A DNA stretch of 64,000 nt from Ahaetulla prasina (GCF_028640845.1 NC_080540.1:282490524-282554523); one strand, 5' to 3'. Counted from the stretch's first letter, positions 44,545 through 56,621 are shown. The notes: generated from the sequence alone by a model not told the origin. Numbers and translations are program-made.

Positions 44545-45215
44545 TCATTTTTCTTGCGTAGCTTCTTCTCCAGTAATATTGAACTGCAAACTAGAGTATA
44601 CAAAACCTTTGGCAGACCAATTCTTGAATACAGCTCATCTATCTGGCACCCACACTGCATATTGGACATTAATACAATCAAACGAGTTCAGAGATATTTC
44701 ACAAGAAGAGTCCTCCACTCCTCTGCTTGCAACAAAATACCTTATGCCACCAGACTCGAAATTTTGGGCTTAGACAACTTAGAACTTTGCCGTCTTCGGT
44801 CTGACCTAAGCATAGTACATAAAATCATCTGCTACAATATCCTACCAGCCAATGAATACTTCAGATTCAACCAAAACAATACAAGAGCACACAATAGATA
44901 CAAATTCATGGTAAACTGATCCAAACTAGACTGCAGAAAATACGACTTCAGTAAGAGAGTTGTCAATGCCTGGAATGCACTACCTGACTTTGTGGTTTCT
45001 TCCCCAAATCCCCAAAACTTTAACCTTAGACTGTCTACTGTAGACCTCACCCCATTCCTAAGAGGTCTGTAAGGGGCGTGCCTAAGCGCACCCACGTGCC
45101 TACGGTCCCTGTCCTAATGTTTTATTTGTATCCTTTTCATGTATTTATAATTATGTTTACATTTGTATCTGTCATAAAATACATGCTTGATGAAAATAAA
45201 AATAAATAAAAATAA
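44545..45215 (+). mobile_element. CR1/L3-like LINE 3' fragment
   Basis: A + strand frame with GRPILEYSSSIWHPH, DINTIKRVQRYFTRR and YATRLEILGLDNLELCRLR, open for about 110 codons to a stop at 44919. Further C-terminal text follows (YDFSKRVVNAWNALPDFVVS), then a 3' UTR and an (AAAT)n tail. Same family as 17577-18650. Confidence 0.8.
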
Positions 45216-46043
45216 AATAAATTTCCTGTTAGAAAGCTTATGTGCAGTATATAGAATCAAGTTAACAAAAAAATGTTAGTGCATTGTCCAAAATGTATCT
45301 GTGTTCCTTTGTGACAATTGTTCAAAATATGTTCATATCCAAAGGCAAGCACTCTGAATTTTGACAGAATTTAATCCCTAGTTTTAATAATATGTCACAC
45401 CAGCTGCATGGATCAGGAAGACATTAATCTGTTTAAATATCTATAATCATTGCCTCCAAATACTTTCATTCTTTCCCTTTATATTTCAAATAAATAAGCT
45501 TTGTTTGCTATTAAGGAAAAACTTAAAAAGTAAGATAAAGTATCAACTTTTTATACATGTATAATGTTTTAAATTTACCCAATAAAATGTTCCTGGTAGC
45601 TTTAAGCTAAAAGAATATAAAGACAAAAAAATAACAATAATTAGTGCACTTTCTATGTCTTTCTCATATACAGGGCTCCATACAAATATTTAAAGGTGTC
45701 CATATCTCCCACTGGTATTTAACTCTTTACATTATTGAAATGAATGTTGAATCTATAATGTAAAATTGTAGATATACTGTGACTTTAGGCTACATGATCA
45801 GAAGTACTGATTCCATGTTATGAATGTATTCAAATTACATTCACCAGATTTTAAGAAAGATTTTAAAAAGATTCAGGGAAATTAGAACTAATGAAAGGGA
45901 GAGCAATGAGGGTGACCAGAAAGTTAGAAAATAAGTAACTTTGATGAGGAGAGGCATTTAAGTTTAAAATTTTGCCAAGAATTTAGAAATTGGTTCATTC
46001 TAACTAGAGATAGATCTGTTGAGGAGGCTCTAATGCTGGAAAA
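45216..46043. other. No feature recognised
   Basis: AT-rich intergenic sequence with no exon or classifiable repeat. Confidence 0.35.
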
Positions 46044-46047
46044 GGTG

Positions 46048-46549
46048 TGTTGGAAGAAATGTCCTTCTGGTTTCAGTTCCAAGTGGGGAGAAAGACACTG
46101 GAAACATAGTGGTTGCTTGAAAAATGGTTTTAATGGTGGACAGGATCACATGCCTTGAAGATCTTGGGTGAAGGGAAAAAAGGGGGAAGAGATGCTGAAA
46201 GGTGCCTGAGTTCTATACCCCTTCTGGGCTTTTGAATTCGAGCATGTGTTCTGACTGGTTGTCAGACTCCTATGGGGCCCTGCAGGGTTAACTTTGTAGG
46301 TTGTCTGTGTCCCAGGCTTGGTTGAGTGTTGCTGGGTGATGATGTAATGAAAGGGCTTTGGGCAATTCCTATTATGGCTCTGCCTGAAGGAGGTAGAACT
46401 TTATGTAGAATAGACTGGCCAAGGCCTTAATGGCCCATTGACAAAGGGGGGTAAGTTTTTGCCTCCCTTTTAGGGGAAATATTCTGCTCTTTTAATATTT
46501 CCTAAAATATCTCATTTCCCTAGGAAAGGGGTGGGTGCTAACTCCTACA
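46048..46549 (-). mobile_element. Solo LTR of the ERV-like family, 4-bp TSD
   Basis: In reverse it starts TGTAGGAGTTAGCACCCACC and ends CATTTCTTCCAACA. TSD GGTG at 46044-46047 and 46550-46553. It is related to the LTRs at 51342, 55148 and 58842. Confidence 0.85.
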
Positions 46550-46599
46550 GGTGGAAGAAAAGAAAAGAAGAGGGTGACCAACAGCATGGTGGGTGGACT

Positions 46600-47030
46600 C
46601 AGTGACGGTGGTGATGGGCTCACCATTGGGAGATTTGAAAGAACAAGTTAACTAAACAAGCCAACTAAAGCCCTTCAAAACATCCTAAGCAAACCAAAAG
46701 ACCCAGCAACCCCAGAAGAAAAAAACAGGAGTCACCTGCAACATACAGTGTAAGAACTGCAACAACCACCATGTAGGACAAGCAGTTCACATCCAGAACG
46801 CATCCAACTGGCAGTCAGAAGACATGACGAAAATTCTTTCATTTCACAACATATAGGCAGATAGTTTCAACGGAGGAAATGTGACCATCCTACACCAGGC
46901 CAAGTCCAAAAACGTCAGGGAATTTCTAGAAGCCTGGCACTCTGACAAATCAGCCATCAAACAGACATTAATAACCCCTCATTTCAACCCTCAGCTACAA
47001 ATATTCTCCTTTATTGGAACAAGTTAAAAA
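46600..47030 (+). pseudogene. Penelope-like element remnant, GIY-YIG endonuclease region
   Basis: Frameshifted + strand coding remnants: CNIQCKNCNNHHVGQ (degenerate GIY-YIG N-terminal part), LAVRRHDENSFISQHI, then GGNVTILHQAKSKNVREF and LEAWHSDKSAIK. These are the conserved blocks of the C-terminal endonuclease of Penelope-like retroelements. The reverse transcriptase part is missing. Confidence 0.75.
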
Positions 47031-47067
47031 TAGATCATTATGGAGAAAAATCTATCTGGTCACTAAA

Positions 47068-47221
47068 GAATAGAATTAGAATTAGAATTAGAATTAGAAT
47101 TAGAATTAGAATTAGAATTAGAATTAGAATTAGAATAGAATAGAATAGAATAGAATAGAATAGAATAGAATAGAATAGAATAGAATAGAATAGAATAGAA
47201 TAGAATAGAATAGAATAGAAT
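47068..47221. repeat. (GAATTA)n and (AATAG)n microsatellites
   Basis: Hexamer GAATTA at 47068-47132, then AATAG (complement of ATTCT) to 47221. This is the tail of the reverse-oriented CR1 at 47634-48185, separated from it by a MITE. Confidence 0.9.
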
Positions 47222-47633
47222 AGGGGTGGGCTACCGGGGGTTCGCAGGGGTTCGGGAGAACCTCTAGCTAAGATTCTGTGCAGTTTGGAGAACCCCCAAA
47301 TCCCACTCCTGGCTGGCCCTGCCCACCCGTCCCCTCCCCTCCCCGGAGTCCCATTTTGGATGCAGGTAAGTGCAGGGCGCACACAGAGGCTTGGGGAGGG
47401 TGAAAAATGAGCCTACTGTAAGTTCGGGTAGAGCCTCCAGAGGGTCTCTGGAGCCTGGGGAGGCCATTTTTGCTTTCCTGAAGGCTTGAGAAAAGCCTCC
47501 GGAGCCCGGGGAGGGCAAAAACACACCCAGCCACCGTGGGGCAGGAGGCTGACTAGGCCACATCCACTAGGGACACCTCCACCCAGCAACCAGGCAGAGA
47601 ACCCCTTGCTAAAATTTTTGAAGCCCATCCCTT
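47222..47633. mobile_element. hAT-type MITE, CAGGGGTGGGCT family
   Basis: Starts AGGGGTGGGCTACC, ends AAGCCCATCCCTT. Probable TSD AATAGAAT/AATATAAT (7 of 8). It lies exactly between a CR1 3' end and its pentamer tail. Confidence 0.75.
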
Positions 47634-48185
47634 AATATAATAGAGCTGGAAGGACCTTGGAGGTCTTCTAGTCCAGCCCCCTGCTCAAGCAGGAGAACCT
47701 ATATCATTTCAGATAAGTGACTGTCTAGTCTCTTCTTAAAGACCTCCAATGATGGAGCACCCATGATTTCTGAAGTCAAACTGTTTCACTGGTTAATTGT
47801 CCTCATTATTAGGAAGTTTCTCCTTAATTCCAGGTTGCTTCTCTCCTTGATTAGTTTCCATCCATTATTTCTTCTCCAGCCCTCCGGTGCTTTGGAGAAT
47901 AATTTGACCCTCACTTCTTTGTGGCAGCCCCTCAAATACTGGAATACTGCTGTTGTGTCACCCCTAATTCTTCTTTTCTTTAGACTAGCCAAACCCAGAT
48001 CCTGCAGCCATTCTTCACATGTTTTAGTCTCCAGGCCTTCGATCATCTTAATTGCTCTTCTCTGAACTTTTTCGAAAGTCTCAACATCTTTTTTGTAGTG
48101 TGGTGACCAAAACTAGTTGCAGTGTTCTAGGTGTGGCCTTACTAGGGTTTTATAAAGCGGCACTAATACTTCACATGATGTTGAT
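47634..48185 (-). mobile_element. CR1 LINE 3' fragment
   Basis: Reverse CR1; the open remnant includes GLASLKKRRIRGDTTAVFQY and LELRRNFLIMRTINQ, the usual C-terminal end of CR1 ORF2. Its tail is the AATAG array at 47132-47221. Confidence 0.85.
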
Positions 48186-48215
48186 TCTAGAGTTGACTAC
48201 AACTTGATAACACAT

Positions 48216-48257
<42 letters not shown>

Positions 48258-48262
48258 CAATC
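48216..48262. repeat. (AATC)n microsatellite
   Basis: About eleven AATC units. Confidence 0.9.
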
Positions 48263-48729
48263 ATCTAAAACTGGGCTTCAAAAACTCACTGGATTGATTG
48301 TTTAACTAAGTCCACAATTTCCATCCCAACTTTGTGAATAGGGATAAGGAACCAGATGGTATTTCTTGGATCATATCTAGTAAAATATTTACTTCAGGAA
48401 GTTTGGCAACCAATGTAATAAGACAAAGATTGCACATCTGCCAAAACCAAAGAGATACTTTCCCAGTTACACTAAGGGGAAATGAGAACCTCCTTCCTCT
48501 TTATCCCCAGATGAAGCTTTAAAAAATATCTCATAGATACACAGTGTATAAGGCAAATATTAGGGGGAAAAAGATATCTGGCTGAAAACACGTTCTTGTA
48601 AAGGGCAAATGCTCGATCTGTTTCACAGATAAGGTGTTGTGTAATGAGCCAGCAGTGTGCAGCGGCAGCCAAAAAAGCCAACGCAATCCTAAATTTGGAT
48701 TAACAAAGAGATACAATCAAGATCAAGTG
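48263..48729. other. No feature recognised
   Basis: Non-coding; no repeat family recognised. Confidence 0.35.
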
Positions 48730-49790
48730 AGGTACTAATATCACTCTAGTAAGACCACACCTAGAGTACTGCATCCAGTTTTGGTCACTACACTATAAAA
48801 AAGATGTTGAGACTCTAGAAAAAGTGCAGAGGAGAGCAACCAGGATTATTAGGGGACTGGAGACTAAAACATACAATGAACTGTTGCAGGAACTGGGCAT
48901 GGCTAGTCTAGTTGTTATGGAATTCAAAGGATTGACAAGGAATTCCGGGATCAAACAGAAAAGGTTTAATCATGCGCAGGATCAGTGGTTTTGTGCAAAT
49001 ATAACCCACTGAACAATGAGGGGTTCTGATGTACATATCTTTATACTTGAGACAATACAGGAAACAGGAAAACGAAAAAAAACATCTTTCTCTATATGGT
49101 TGTACAAGCATATATCAGAGCATGATTGGCTTATTGACAGCCCACTATCTCAATTGCCCCCCTAAATGTTGCTATAAGCTTATTTCATGTGTCCTTGTGC
49201 TAACTAGGGCACAGGTGTCTTACAAAGCGATCTAAGTTCAGTTTCCTGTCAAGCTGTCTGTAGTTTCGGCTATGAACTTCCTGTAGTTATAATTGTGGTT
49301 AAGCACTTTAACGTTTTTTGTCTGTATAATATGAATCTTCTAATACTAAGAGTGGAATTTGAACACAATTCATTAGGATTCTAATGAATCCCTTTTCCCA
49401 TTTTATTCCATGTTATTCCATCTTATAGTGAAGAGAAGGACCAGAGGAGACATGATAGCAGTGTTCCAATATTTGAGGGGCTGCTACAGAGAGGAGAGGG
49501 TCAAGCTGTTTTCCAAAGTACCTGAAGGCCAGACAAGGAATAATGGATGGAAACTGAACAAGGAGAGATTCAACCTAGAAATGAGGAAGAACTTTCTGAC
49601 AGTGAGAACAATCAACCAATGGAACAGCTTTCCCTCAGAGGTTGTGGGAGCTCCATCACTTGAGACTTTCAAGAAAAGATTGGACTGCCATTTGTCAGAA
49701 ACAGTGTAGGGTCTCCTGCTTGAGCAGGGGTGGGGGAGGGGTTGGACTAGATGACCTATAAGGTCCCTTCCAACTCTGTTAATCTGTTAA
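48730..49790 (+). mobile_element. CR1 LINE 3' end split by an unclassified insertion
   Basis: CR1 at 48730-48910 (to GGGCATGGCTAGTCTAG) resumes at about 49430 (GAAGAGAAGGACCAGAGGAG) and ends at the usual 3' text near 49780. The coding remnants on both sides join the same CR1 C-terminal region. Confidence 0.8.
48911..49429. mobile_element. Unclassified, LTR-like insertion in CR1
   Basis: 519 bp that interrupts CR1 cleanly. It begins TTGTTATGGAATTCAAAGG and ends TTATTCCATCTTATA. There is no poly(A) tail or long inverted repeat. A TG start and compact size suggest a solo LTR, but I could not fix a TSD. Confidence 0.4.
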
Positions 49791-50423
49791 TGGTCTTCCA
49801 CATTTTTCACTGCTTGTCAGAAAATGAGTAGTTGAAGAAAAGAAAGCTTTTCTGAGAAAAACCGATGTACGCAGCTGTAAATGCTTTTGTAGTTTCTGCT
49901 CATTCTGCAAATTAAAATTGATATACAAGAAAGAAACTATTGGGACCATGAAGTCATTCATCTTCCAGTTTGGTAATTCATTAAAAAAAAACCATCATTT
50001 GATGACTGCCTTATGATGTGGAGAATTTGGTAAATTTCATTACAAACATGAAGAAGGTTCTTTAGACTAAGAACTGACTTTTCCTTCTTTGGCTAAGTAT
50101 GACGCGGTCGGGGGGGCGGGGGAAGCAAATAAATAAAAGTTTCTGGTTAATTATGATGCTGCTTTGATTTACAGCTTTTACAAATCTAGTGTACTTGATT
50201 CATTTATGGTTCGGTATATTATGCAAATCTGGAAAATAGGGTAACTCAGAATTAATTTGAACATTTTTATTGCAATCCTAGCAACGGAAGTGGTCGCAGT
50301 CACATGATGTGTCGCTTAGCAACTGTGATGTTAGCAATGAAGTTGCCTGTCCCAATGGCGTTCACTAAGTGAGGACTACTTCTATTTGAATAAACAAGGA
50401 AATGTCTTATATTTGTAAGTTCT
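49791..50423. other. No gene; eroded DNA-element fragment
   Basis: About 50275-50385 resembles a squamate DNA element (GTCACATGATG, CGCTTAGCAACTGTGATG, AGTGAGGACTACTTC). Nothing else is recognised. Confidence 0.4.
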
Positions 50424-51055
50424 CCTTTAATACCAGGAGGCTCCAACTGGTACAGAATGCGGCCGCGCGGGGGATTGAGGGAGTTTCTCGTAGCTCCCAT
50501 GTAACACCTCTCCTGCGCAGGCTGCACTGGTTACCGGTGGTCTTCTGGGTGCGATTCAAGGTCCTAGTTATCACCTTTAAAGCGCTCCATGGCATGGGAC
50601 CGGGATATTTACGGGACTGCCTGCTGCCGTCAGTTACCTCCCATCGACCAGTGCGCTCTCATAGGGAGGGCCTCCTTAGGGTGCCGTCAGCCAACCAATG
50701 TCAGCTGGTGGCCCCCAGAGGAAGAGCGTTCTCTGTGGGAGCTCCGGCCCTATGGAATGATCTACCTGTGGGACTTCGTCTTCTCCCTGATCTTCGGACC
50801 TTTAAGCGCGAGCTCAAAACCTTTTTTTTTCATCAAGCGGGGCTGACCTAATGACTAATTTTAATACTGAGGGTTTTTAGGGTTTTTTTAAGGGGTTTTA
50901 ATATATTTAGTATTTTTATTCTACAATTTTAACATGCAGCGTATTGAATTAGATTTTTAACTGAATATTGTATTTTAATTTTTTTTTGATATTTATGTTT
51001 TATTTGCTGTACATCGCCCTGAGTCCTCGGAGAAGGGCAGTATAAAAATTTAAAT

Positions 51056-51119
<64 letters not shown>

Positions 51120-51120
51120 A
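50424..51120 (+). mobile_element. L2-like LINE 3' end with (AAAG)n tail, 8-bp TSD
   Basis: TSD TAAGTTCT at 50416-50423 and 51121-51128. Encodes the ORF2 C-terminus (LQLVQNAAARGIEG, LRRLHWLPVVFWVRFKVLV, DLPVGLRLLPDLRTFKRELK) to a stop at 50851, then the 3' text CGCCCTGAGTCCTCGGAGAA and about 15 AAAG units. The frame is intact over 149 codons, the best preserved L2-like copy here. Confidence 0.9.
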
Positions 51121-51341
51121 TAAGTTCTTTTTCGTTAAAATGTAAAAGAAGGCAATGAAACTACTGTAATGGCCTTCTAGGATGAAGAATTAGCTTAAAA
51201 AAAATACATACTGAGGAATTAATTATAATGAATTGAATCCAAGCTAAACAACCCAGTTCAACCATGTTGAAACCAGAAATTTAGTTTTGAATTGCTGCTA
51301 GGTTAACCTGACTGAACACTGGTCTTCCTTAAGTTTCAATC

Positions 51342-52310
51342 TGTAGGACGTTAGCACCCACTCCTCTCCTAGGGAAATGAGATATTTTAAGAAATATTAA
51401 AAGGGCAGAATATTTCCCCTAAAAGGGGGGCAGAAATTCAGCCCCCCGCCTTTGTCAATGGGCCACTAAGGCCTGGGCCAGTCTATTCTACGTAACAAAG
51501 ATCTACCTCCTTCAGGCAGAGCCATAATAGGAGTTTCCCAAAGCCCTTTCATTACATCATCACCCAGCAAGAGTCAACTAAGCCTGGGACTCATAAGACA
51601 ACCTACAAAGTTACCCCTGCATGGTCCCCAGTGGTGAAATCTGAACCGGTTTACTACCAGTTCACTAGTTGCGCACCATGCACCAAATGCGAGGTGCGCG
51701 AGCGTGCAGTGGATGCCAAAAAGAGGCATGGATAAATAGAACAGCGTGCGGGGTGGGGGGATGATCAGCTGTGGCGTGCAATCTTTTTTTTTACTTTTAA
51801 AAGCATTTTTTTACAACCTGTTTGGCTGAAGAGGTTGTAAAAAATGCTTTTAAAAGTAAAAAAAAGGCTCTGACGATCACATGGCTCAGTTGGGATCGTC
51901 AGAGCCTTTTTTTTTTTTACCTTTTAAAAGCATTTTTTTAACAACCTATTCGGTGGAAGAGATCGCATGGCACAGCTGGGCATGGGCGGGGGAGCAGGGA
52001 TTTTGCTACCAGTTTCTGAACCACCCGCCGCCATCGCTACCGGATCGGCCGATCTGTTCCGAACTGGGAGCATTTCACCCCGATGGCCCCATGGGAGTCT
52101 GACAACCAATCAGAACACAAACTCAAATTCAAAGCCCAACGGAGGGTATAAATCTCTGTCTCTCTCTCTTTCACCCATGTGCTTTTTTACCCAGGACCTC
52201 AAAACCACGTGGTCCTGTCTACCTTTAAACCATCTTTTCACACAGTCTCCATGTTTCCAGTGTCTTTCTCCCCACTTGGAACTGAACCCAGATGGGCATT
52301 TCTTCCAACG
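51342..52310 (+). mobile_element. Single LTR of the ERV-like family, split by a MITE
   Basis: Starts TGTAGGACGTTAGCACCCAC and ends about 52310 (TTTCTTCCAACG). A TATA-like TATAAATC occurs at about 52148. It is related to the LTRs at 46048, 55148 and 58842. No clear TSD, so the right end may be eroded. Confidence 0.75.
51629..52082. mobile_element. hAT-type MITE with internal hairpin, in the LTR
   Basis: Starts CAGTGGTGAAATCTGAACCGG, ends GCATTTCACCCCG. TSD ATGGTCCC/ATGGCCCC (51621-51628, 52083-52090). Inside, 51790-51870 is a strong inverted repeat (ACTTTTAAAAGCATTTTTTA paired with its complement), then a partial third arm near 51920-51945. Confidence 0.8.
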
Positions 52311-53105
52311 ACACTGTGGGTAACTTAAATTTAGATAAAACCAAGGAGCCCAGTGGCCCCTTCTGAACACAAGCAAATGAAACCATTTGGAGATAATTTA
52401 GAGAGGAAAACTTAGAGATGGGAACTTCAAGATAGCCCTTCTTCTTGTTTTTCTGTGGTTTAAATTCCACCTTCCAGCAAGTCATAATAGCTTGTAATTC
52501 AACTCTTTTGCTCGGTGAATAGCAACCCAACGCCTGAAAATCGACTACAGCTTCGGATGTTCTGTAGGGATTACCATGTATTGATTCTTCTTATTAAATT
52601 TATCTCCTTCAGGCTCTTTCAATATATTTTTTGGGTCAGACTTGCTGTCTCTAAATTGTGTTTAGGCTGATGTATGTTTGAAAGGCAGAAGCTTCTCCTC
52701 TGCCATGATAATCCATAATTTGGTTCTAAGTATACAAATGTAGAAATAGACATAAACTGTTCTCAACACTGGCAAAACCTCTTCCTTTACCTGTTCCAGC
52801 CCTTGTTAAAGCAAGGAGAGAAAACTCAGCAATGGATATTCAAGATATTTCCAAGTAATGGGTGGAAACTGCCAATGAAACGAGCATCTTAATGGCAAGA
52901 TATACCAATGATCAACTGTGCACAGAAGGGAAAAAATACCTATTTGGAAATGTCATGGCATCTCTGTTTTCTTAATTTTCTTTTGCAAAGCAGGCACTGG
53001 CTGGGGATGGGTTCTCATCTGGGTTAGTAGAAATGAAGTTAACCCTCTTCCAGTGGGCTTTTTAAAAAACCAGTTATTCTGTTTATCAAATTTAATGGAC
53101 AAACA
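52311..53105. other. No feature recognised
   Basis: Non-coding, no classified repeat. Confidence 0.35.
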
Positions 53106-53107
53106 AG

Positions 53108-53560
53108 AGTCAGTCTGGTGTAGTGGTTAAAGCATCAGACTAGAATCTGGGAGACAGCCCTAGAAACAGGGGTGAAATCCAGCAGGTTCTGACAGGTTCT
53201 GGAGAACCGGTATTGGAAATTTTGAGCAGTTCAGAGAACTGGCAAACACTACCTCTGGCTGGCCCCAGAGTGGGGTGGGAATGGAGATTTTGCAATATCC
53301 TTCCCCCAGGATTGGGGAGGGAATTGAGATTTTGCAGTAGCCTTCTCACGGAGTGGGGTGGGAATGGAGATTTTGCAGTAGCCTTCCCCACCACGCCCAC
53401 CAAGCCACGCCCACAGAACCGGTAGTAAAGAAAATTGTATTTCACCACTGCCTAGAAAGGAGGCAATGGCAAACCAGTTCTGAAAAACCTTGCCAAGGAA
53501 ACTGCAGGGACTTATCCAGTCAGTCTTTGGGAATTGGACTCAATTGAACAAAAGAAAAGA
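53108..53560 (+). mobile_element. tRNA-derived SINE split by a MITE
   Basis: Head CAGTCTGGTGTAGTGGTTAA (A box) at 53111. The SINE body resumes after the MITE with AGGCAATGGCAAACCAGTTC and TTGCCAAGGAAACTGCAGGG. Confidence 0.7.
53167..53450. mobile_element. hAT-type MITE with perfect TSD
   Basis: Starts CAGGGGTGAAATCCAGCAGG, ends TATTTCACCACTG. Perfect TSD CCTAGAAA at 53159-53166 and 53451-53458. Confidence 0.9.
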
Positions 53561-53925
53561 ATTGTACAAATACAAGTAAGATTGGAAGAGTTAGAGGCCA
53601 GAAATGAGTAAATAGTTGGTGGGTGAAAGAATGGCTCACTGTCATAAATCTTAGAAAATATCAATCTCGCCGTGGCTTGGAATGTGAAGAGATTTCTTCT
53701 AGATTTATGGGTTGGTGTGAAAAATTCAAAGCCAGGTATTTCTGGAACAGCAAAACAACACAAAAGAAAACAATGGATTAAATAGTATAAGATTTTCAGT
53801 TGAAAAAACGCAAAGCAGCCAACAATTTAGTAGATGTGATCTGGGATTAGTAATTTAAATATATAATTTAAAAGATAATTTTAATCCACATTGTGTCAGG
53901 TGCAAATGTTTTTTGGACGTAAAAT

Positions 53926-54254
53926 CAGTGGTGGGTTTCAAATTTTTTTACTATCGGTTCTGTGGGTGTGGCTTGGTGGGCGTGGCATGGCAGGCATGCC
54001 AGGGGAAGGATACTGCAAACTCTCCATTCCCACCCCACTCCCGGGGAAGGATACTGTAAAATCTCCATTCCCTCCCCACTACAGGGGAAGGATGCTGCAA
54101 AATCCCCATTTCTTCCCGATCAGCTGGGACTCGGGAGGCAAGGAATAGATGGGGGTGGGGCCAGTCAGAATTTTTACTACCGGTTCTCCGAACTACTCAA
54201 AATTTCCACTACGGTTCTCCAGAACTGGTCAGAACCTGCTGAAACCCACCTCTG
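53926..54254. mobile_element. hAT-type MITE with perfect TSD
   Basis: Starts CAGTGGTGGGTTTCAAAT, ends GAAACCCACCTCTG. Perfect TSD CGTAAAAT at 53918-53925 and 54255-54262. Same family as 10942-11434. Confidence 0.9.
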
Positions 54255-54262
54255 CGTAAAAT

Positions 54263-54889
54263 AATGCATGGACAAGATGGATGATCCACAGTGTTTGGAG
54301 AATGGTGCAGTAGCATGTCAATCTTTATGCTAAATCTATCAATCTATCTTTGTTTTTTAGCTCTTTGCAAATTGCATTGAATAGTTTTCCGAACATAGCT
54401 CTTTGCTGCCACTTTGATAGGTGAGCAGAAATCTTAGGGTAATCACATACCTTAAAGGGTTGAGATTGTAATTATTGGAGAAGGCTCAGCAGATTACTCA
54501 GGATGGAAGCAACCCTTTTGGCTGCAAAAGTTGATCTGAACATTGATGAAATAATTGAATCACTAGGCAGGCATGCTACTCTATTTTTCTATCAGTCATC
54601 TCCCTCTTTTCCAAAGGCACTGCATCATAGCCTTAATTAGCTAGAAATCAACATCAGTGAATTGGACAACTTGATTAAATCCAATGCTGGTTAAACCCAC
54701 ATCACTTCCCCTGAGTTCCAGATTAGACTGGTTGTCCTCGATTTACTAACGTTCTTAAAATGAGTTACGCGTTAGTTACATCATCACTAAAAAAAATGAC
54801 TTGCTGTTTTTTCCCAAACACCATCACTCTGCTAAACAAATAATTCCCTCAACACTGTCAAACTATTTACTAAATCTGCACTACTATTA
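54263..54889. other. No gene seen
   Basis: A short DNA-element fragment near 54725-54790 (GTTGTCCTCGATTTACTAAC); otherwise unclassified. Confidence 0.35.
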
Positions 54890-55147
54890 ATCTTCTCATA
54901 GTTCCCATCACCAATCTCTTTCCACTTATGACTGTATGACTGTAACTTTGTTGCTGGCAATCCTTATGATTTATATTGATATATTGACCATCAATTGTGT
55001 TGTAAATGTTGTACCTTGATGAACGTATCTTTTCTTTTTATGTACACTGAGAGCATATGCACCAAGACAAATTCCTTGTCCAATCACTTGTCCAAGTGTC
55101 CAATCACACTTGGCCAAAAAATTCTATTCTATTCTATTCTATTCTAT
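54890..55147 (+). mobile_element. CR1 (snake type) 3' end with (ATTCT)n tail
   Basis: Same 3' text as 34140-34357 (TATGTACACTGAGAGCATAT, CACACTTGGCC). The pentamer tail begins at about 55122 and continues at 59420-59504 on the far side of the LTR element, showing that the element inserted into the tail. Confidence 0.85.
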
Positions 55148-55712
55148 TGTAGGAATTTAGCACCCACCCCCCTCCTAGAAGAATGAAATATTCTAGGAAA
55201 TATTTTAAAAAGCAGAATATTATACCTTCCTGGATGAGAAAAGGAGAAACATGCTCTTGGAAAGCGGCCCCCACCTTTGTTAATAGCCCCAGAAAGACAA
55301 AAGACATCTTATCTACAACACAGAAGACCTTCAGCTCCAGGGTGATGGGATTAAGACATGGTCCTCAGGACATGATAGGATTAGCCTCTACCCATCTCAC
55401 CACATGGCACCTGGGAAGATTACATCAGCCAGCAAGGCTCAAGCAAGCTTGAGAGACAGCCAGCAAGGCTAGCTAAGACCCCACCCCTGGGAGTCGGACA
55501 ACCAATCAGGATACTCTTCCTGTGCCCCAGAAAGGTCAAAGCTCAGAAAAAACATAAAACCAGGGAGCACACAGGATCTCAGCCCTTTTCTGTTCAGGAA
55601 CTCAAGCCATGTGATCCTGGCCACCATTAAACCATCTTTCCAAGCAGCCTCCATGTTTCCAGTGTCTTTGTCCCCACTTGGAACTGAACCCAGATGGATA
55701 TTTCTTCCAACA
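55148..55712 (+). repeat. 5' LTR of the non-autonomous element
   Basis: 565 bp, TG...CA. Includes a CCAATCAGGATACTC promoter-type box, a CATAAAACC TATA-like site at about 55554 and an ATTAAA poly(A)-type signal at about 55627. Confidence 0.85.
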
Positions 55713-55714
55713 AT

Positions 55715-55732
55715 TGGCACCCCAGATGGGAC
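55715..55732 (+). other. Primer-binding site, tRNA-Arg(CCU) type
   Basis: TGGCACCCCAGATGGGAC lies 2 bp after the LTR. Its reverse complement, GTCCCATCTGGGGTGCCA, matches the 3' end of vertebrate tRNA-Arg(CCU) with CCA as I remember it. This suggests an arginine-primed retroelement. Confidence 0.7.
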
Positions 55733-56621
55733 TCCAAGCTAACCTAACCAATGGACCTGGCCCAGGTAAGCCTCCCTTGCTAGCAGCAGACCCATTGAGT
55801 CTGTGGGTAAGTTTTCCTGGACCTTGGCCATTTGGAACTAGGTTTTAAAGGGGTTTTGAGTGTTGAGCTCAAAGACTGCTTGGAAAGAAGGTGAGTACCT
55901 CTAAATTTTAATTTTTTAAGCATGGAAAAGTATGGGAAATATGTGTATGCCTGCATGTGTGTGAATGAGAGAGCCCTTCTCCCAATCACAGCTGGATCTT
56001 GCATCCTCTGTGCATTTCCTAACCGCAGAAAGACCAAAAGTCTGGAGAGCATGGGGGTTTTGCCAGAGCACAGGACCTTCTGTTAGGGAAGGAAGAAGTG
56101 TGTGTGTGGGATTCCACCTGAGGAAACAGTCTGATTCCACCTCTTTGAGCAACCTCTAGCCGCACCTCTGCCTACTGCTAGCTCCACCGAGCCGTGACCG
56201 GTAGGATAGAGAAAGCAAGGGGGGGAAGCCAAACGTGGAACTTTGTGTTTATTAGGAACGGAAGCCGAGCGAGAGGAAAGTAAGTGTGAATGAAGCAATT
56301 AAGAGAGTAAAAAAAGAGAAAAAGGAGAAAAAAAAGGAAGCAGGAGATCTGCTTGGGGCCCTGGATGCCCGGAGGCTGCCAGTACTGCCTGGTATGCTAA
56401 AAGGAAGCAGGAAGCAGTGTTGAAGAGGTGCTCGTACCTACTGGCAGGGCAGTAGGTCCTCTGGGATCACCTTTTGATCCAAAACGAAGCTCCCTTAACA
56501 GGAAGGTGCTCATACTTGACAGAAGGAGTCAAGTCCTTCCCAGAACTTTTTTCTGAAAACTGTAGGAGGATCCACCGGCTAAGCCAAAGTGAAAATAAAA
56601 CCTCACATCGGAGAGGGAAAC

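Noticed and set aside
56083..56298. Open frames inside the LTR element interior
   Set aside because: Antisense or short, with no retroviral domain.
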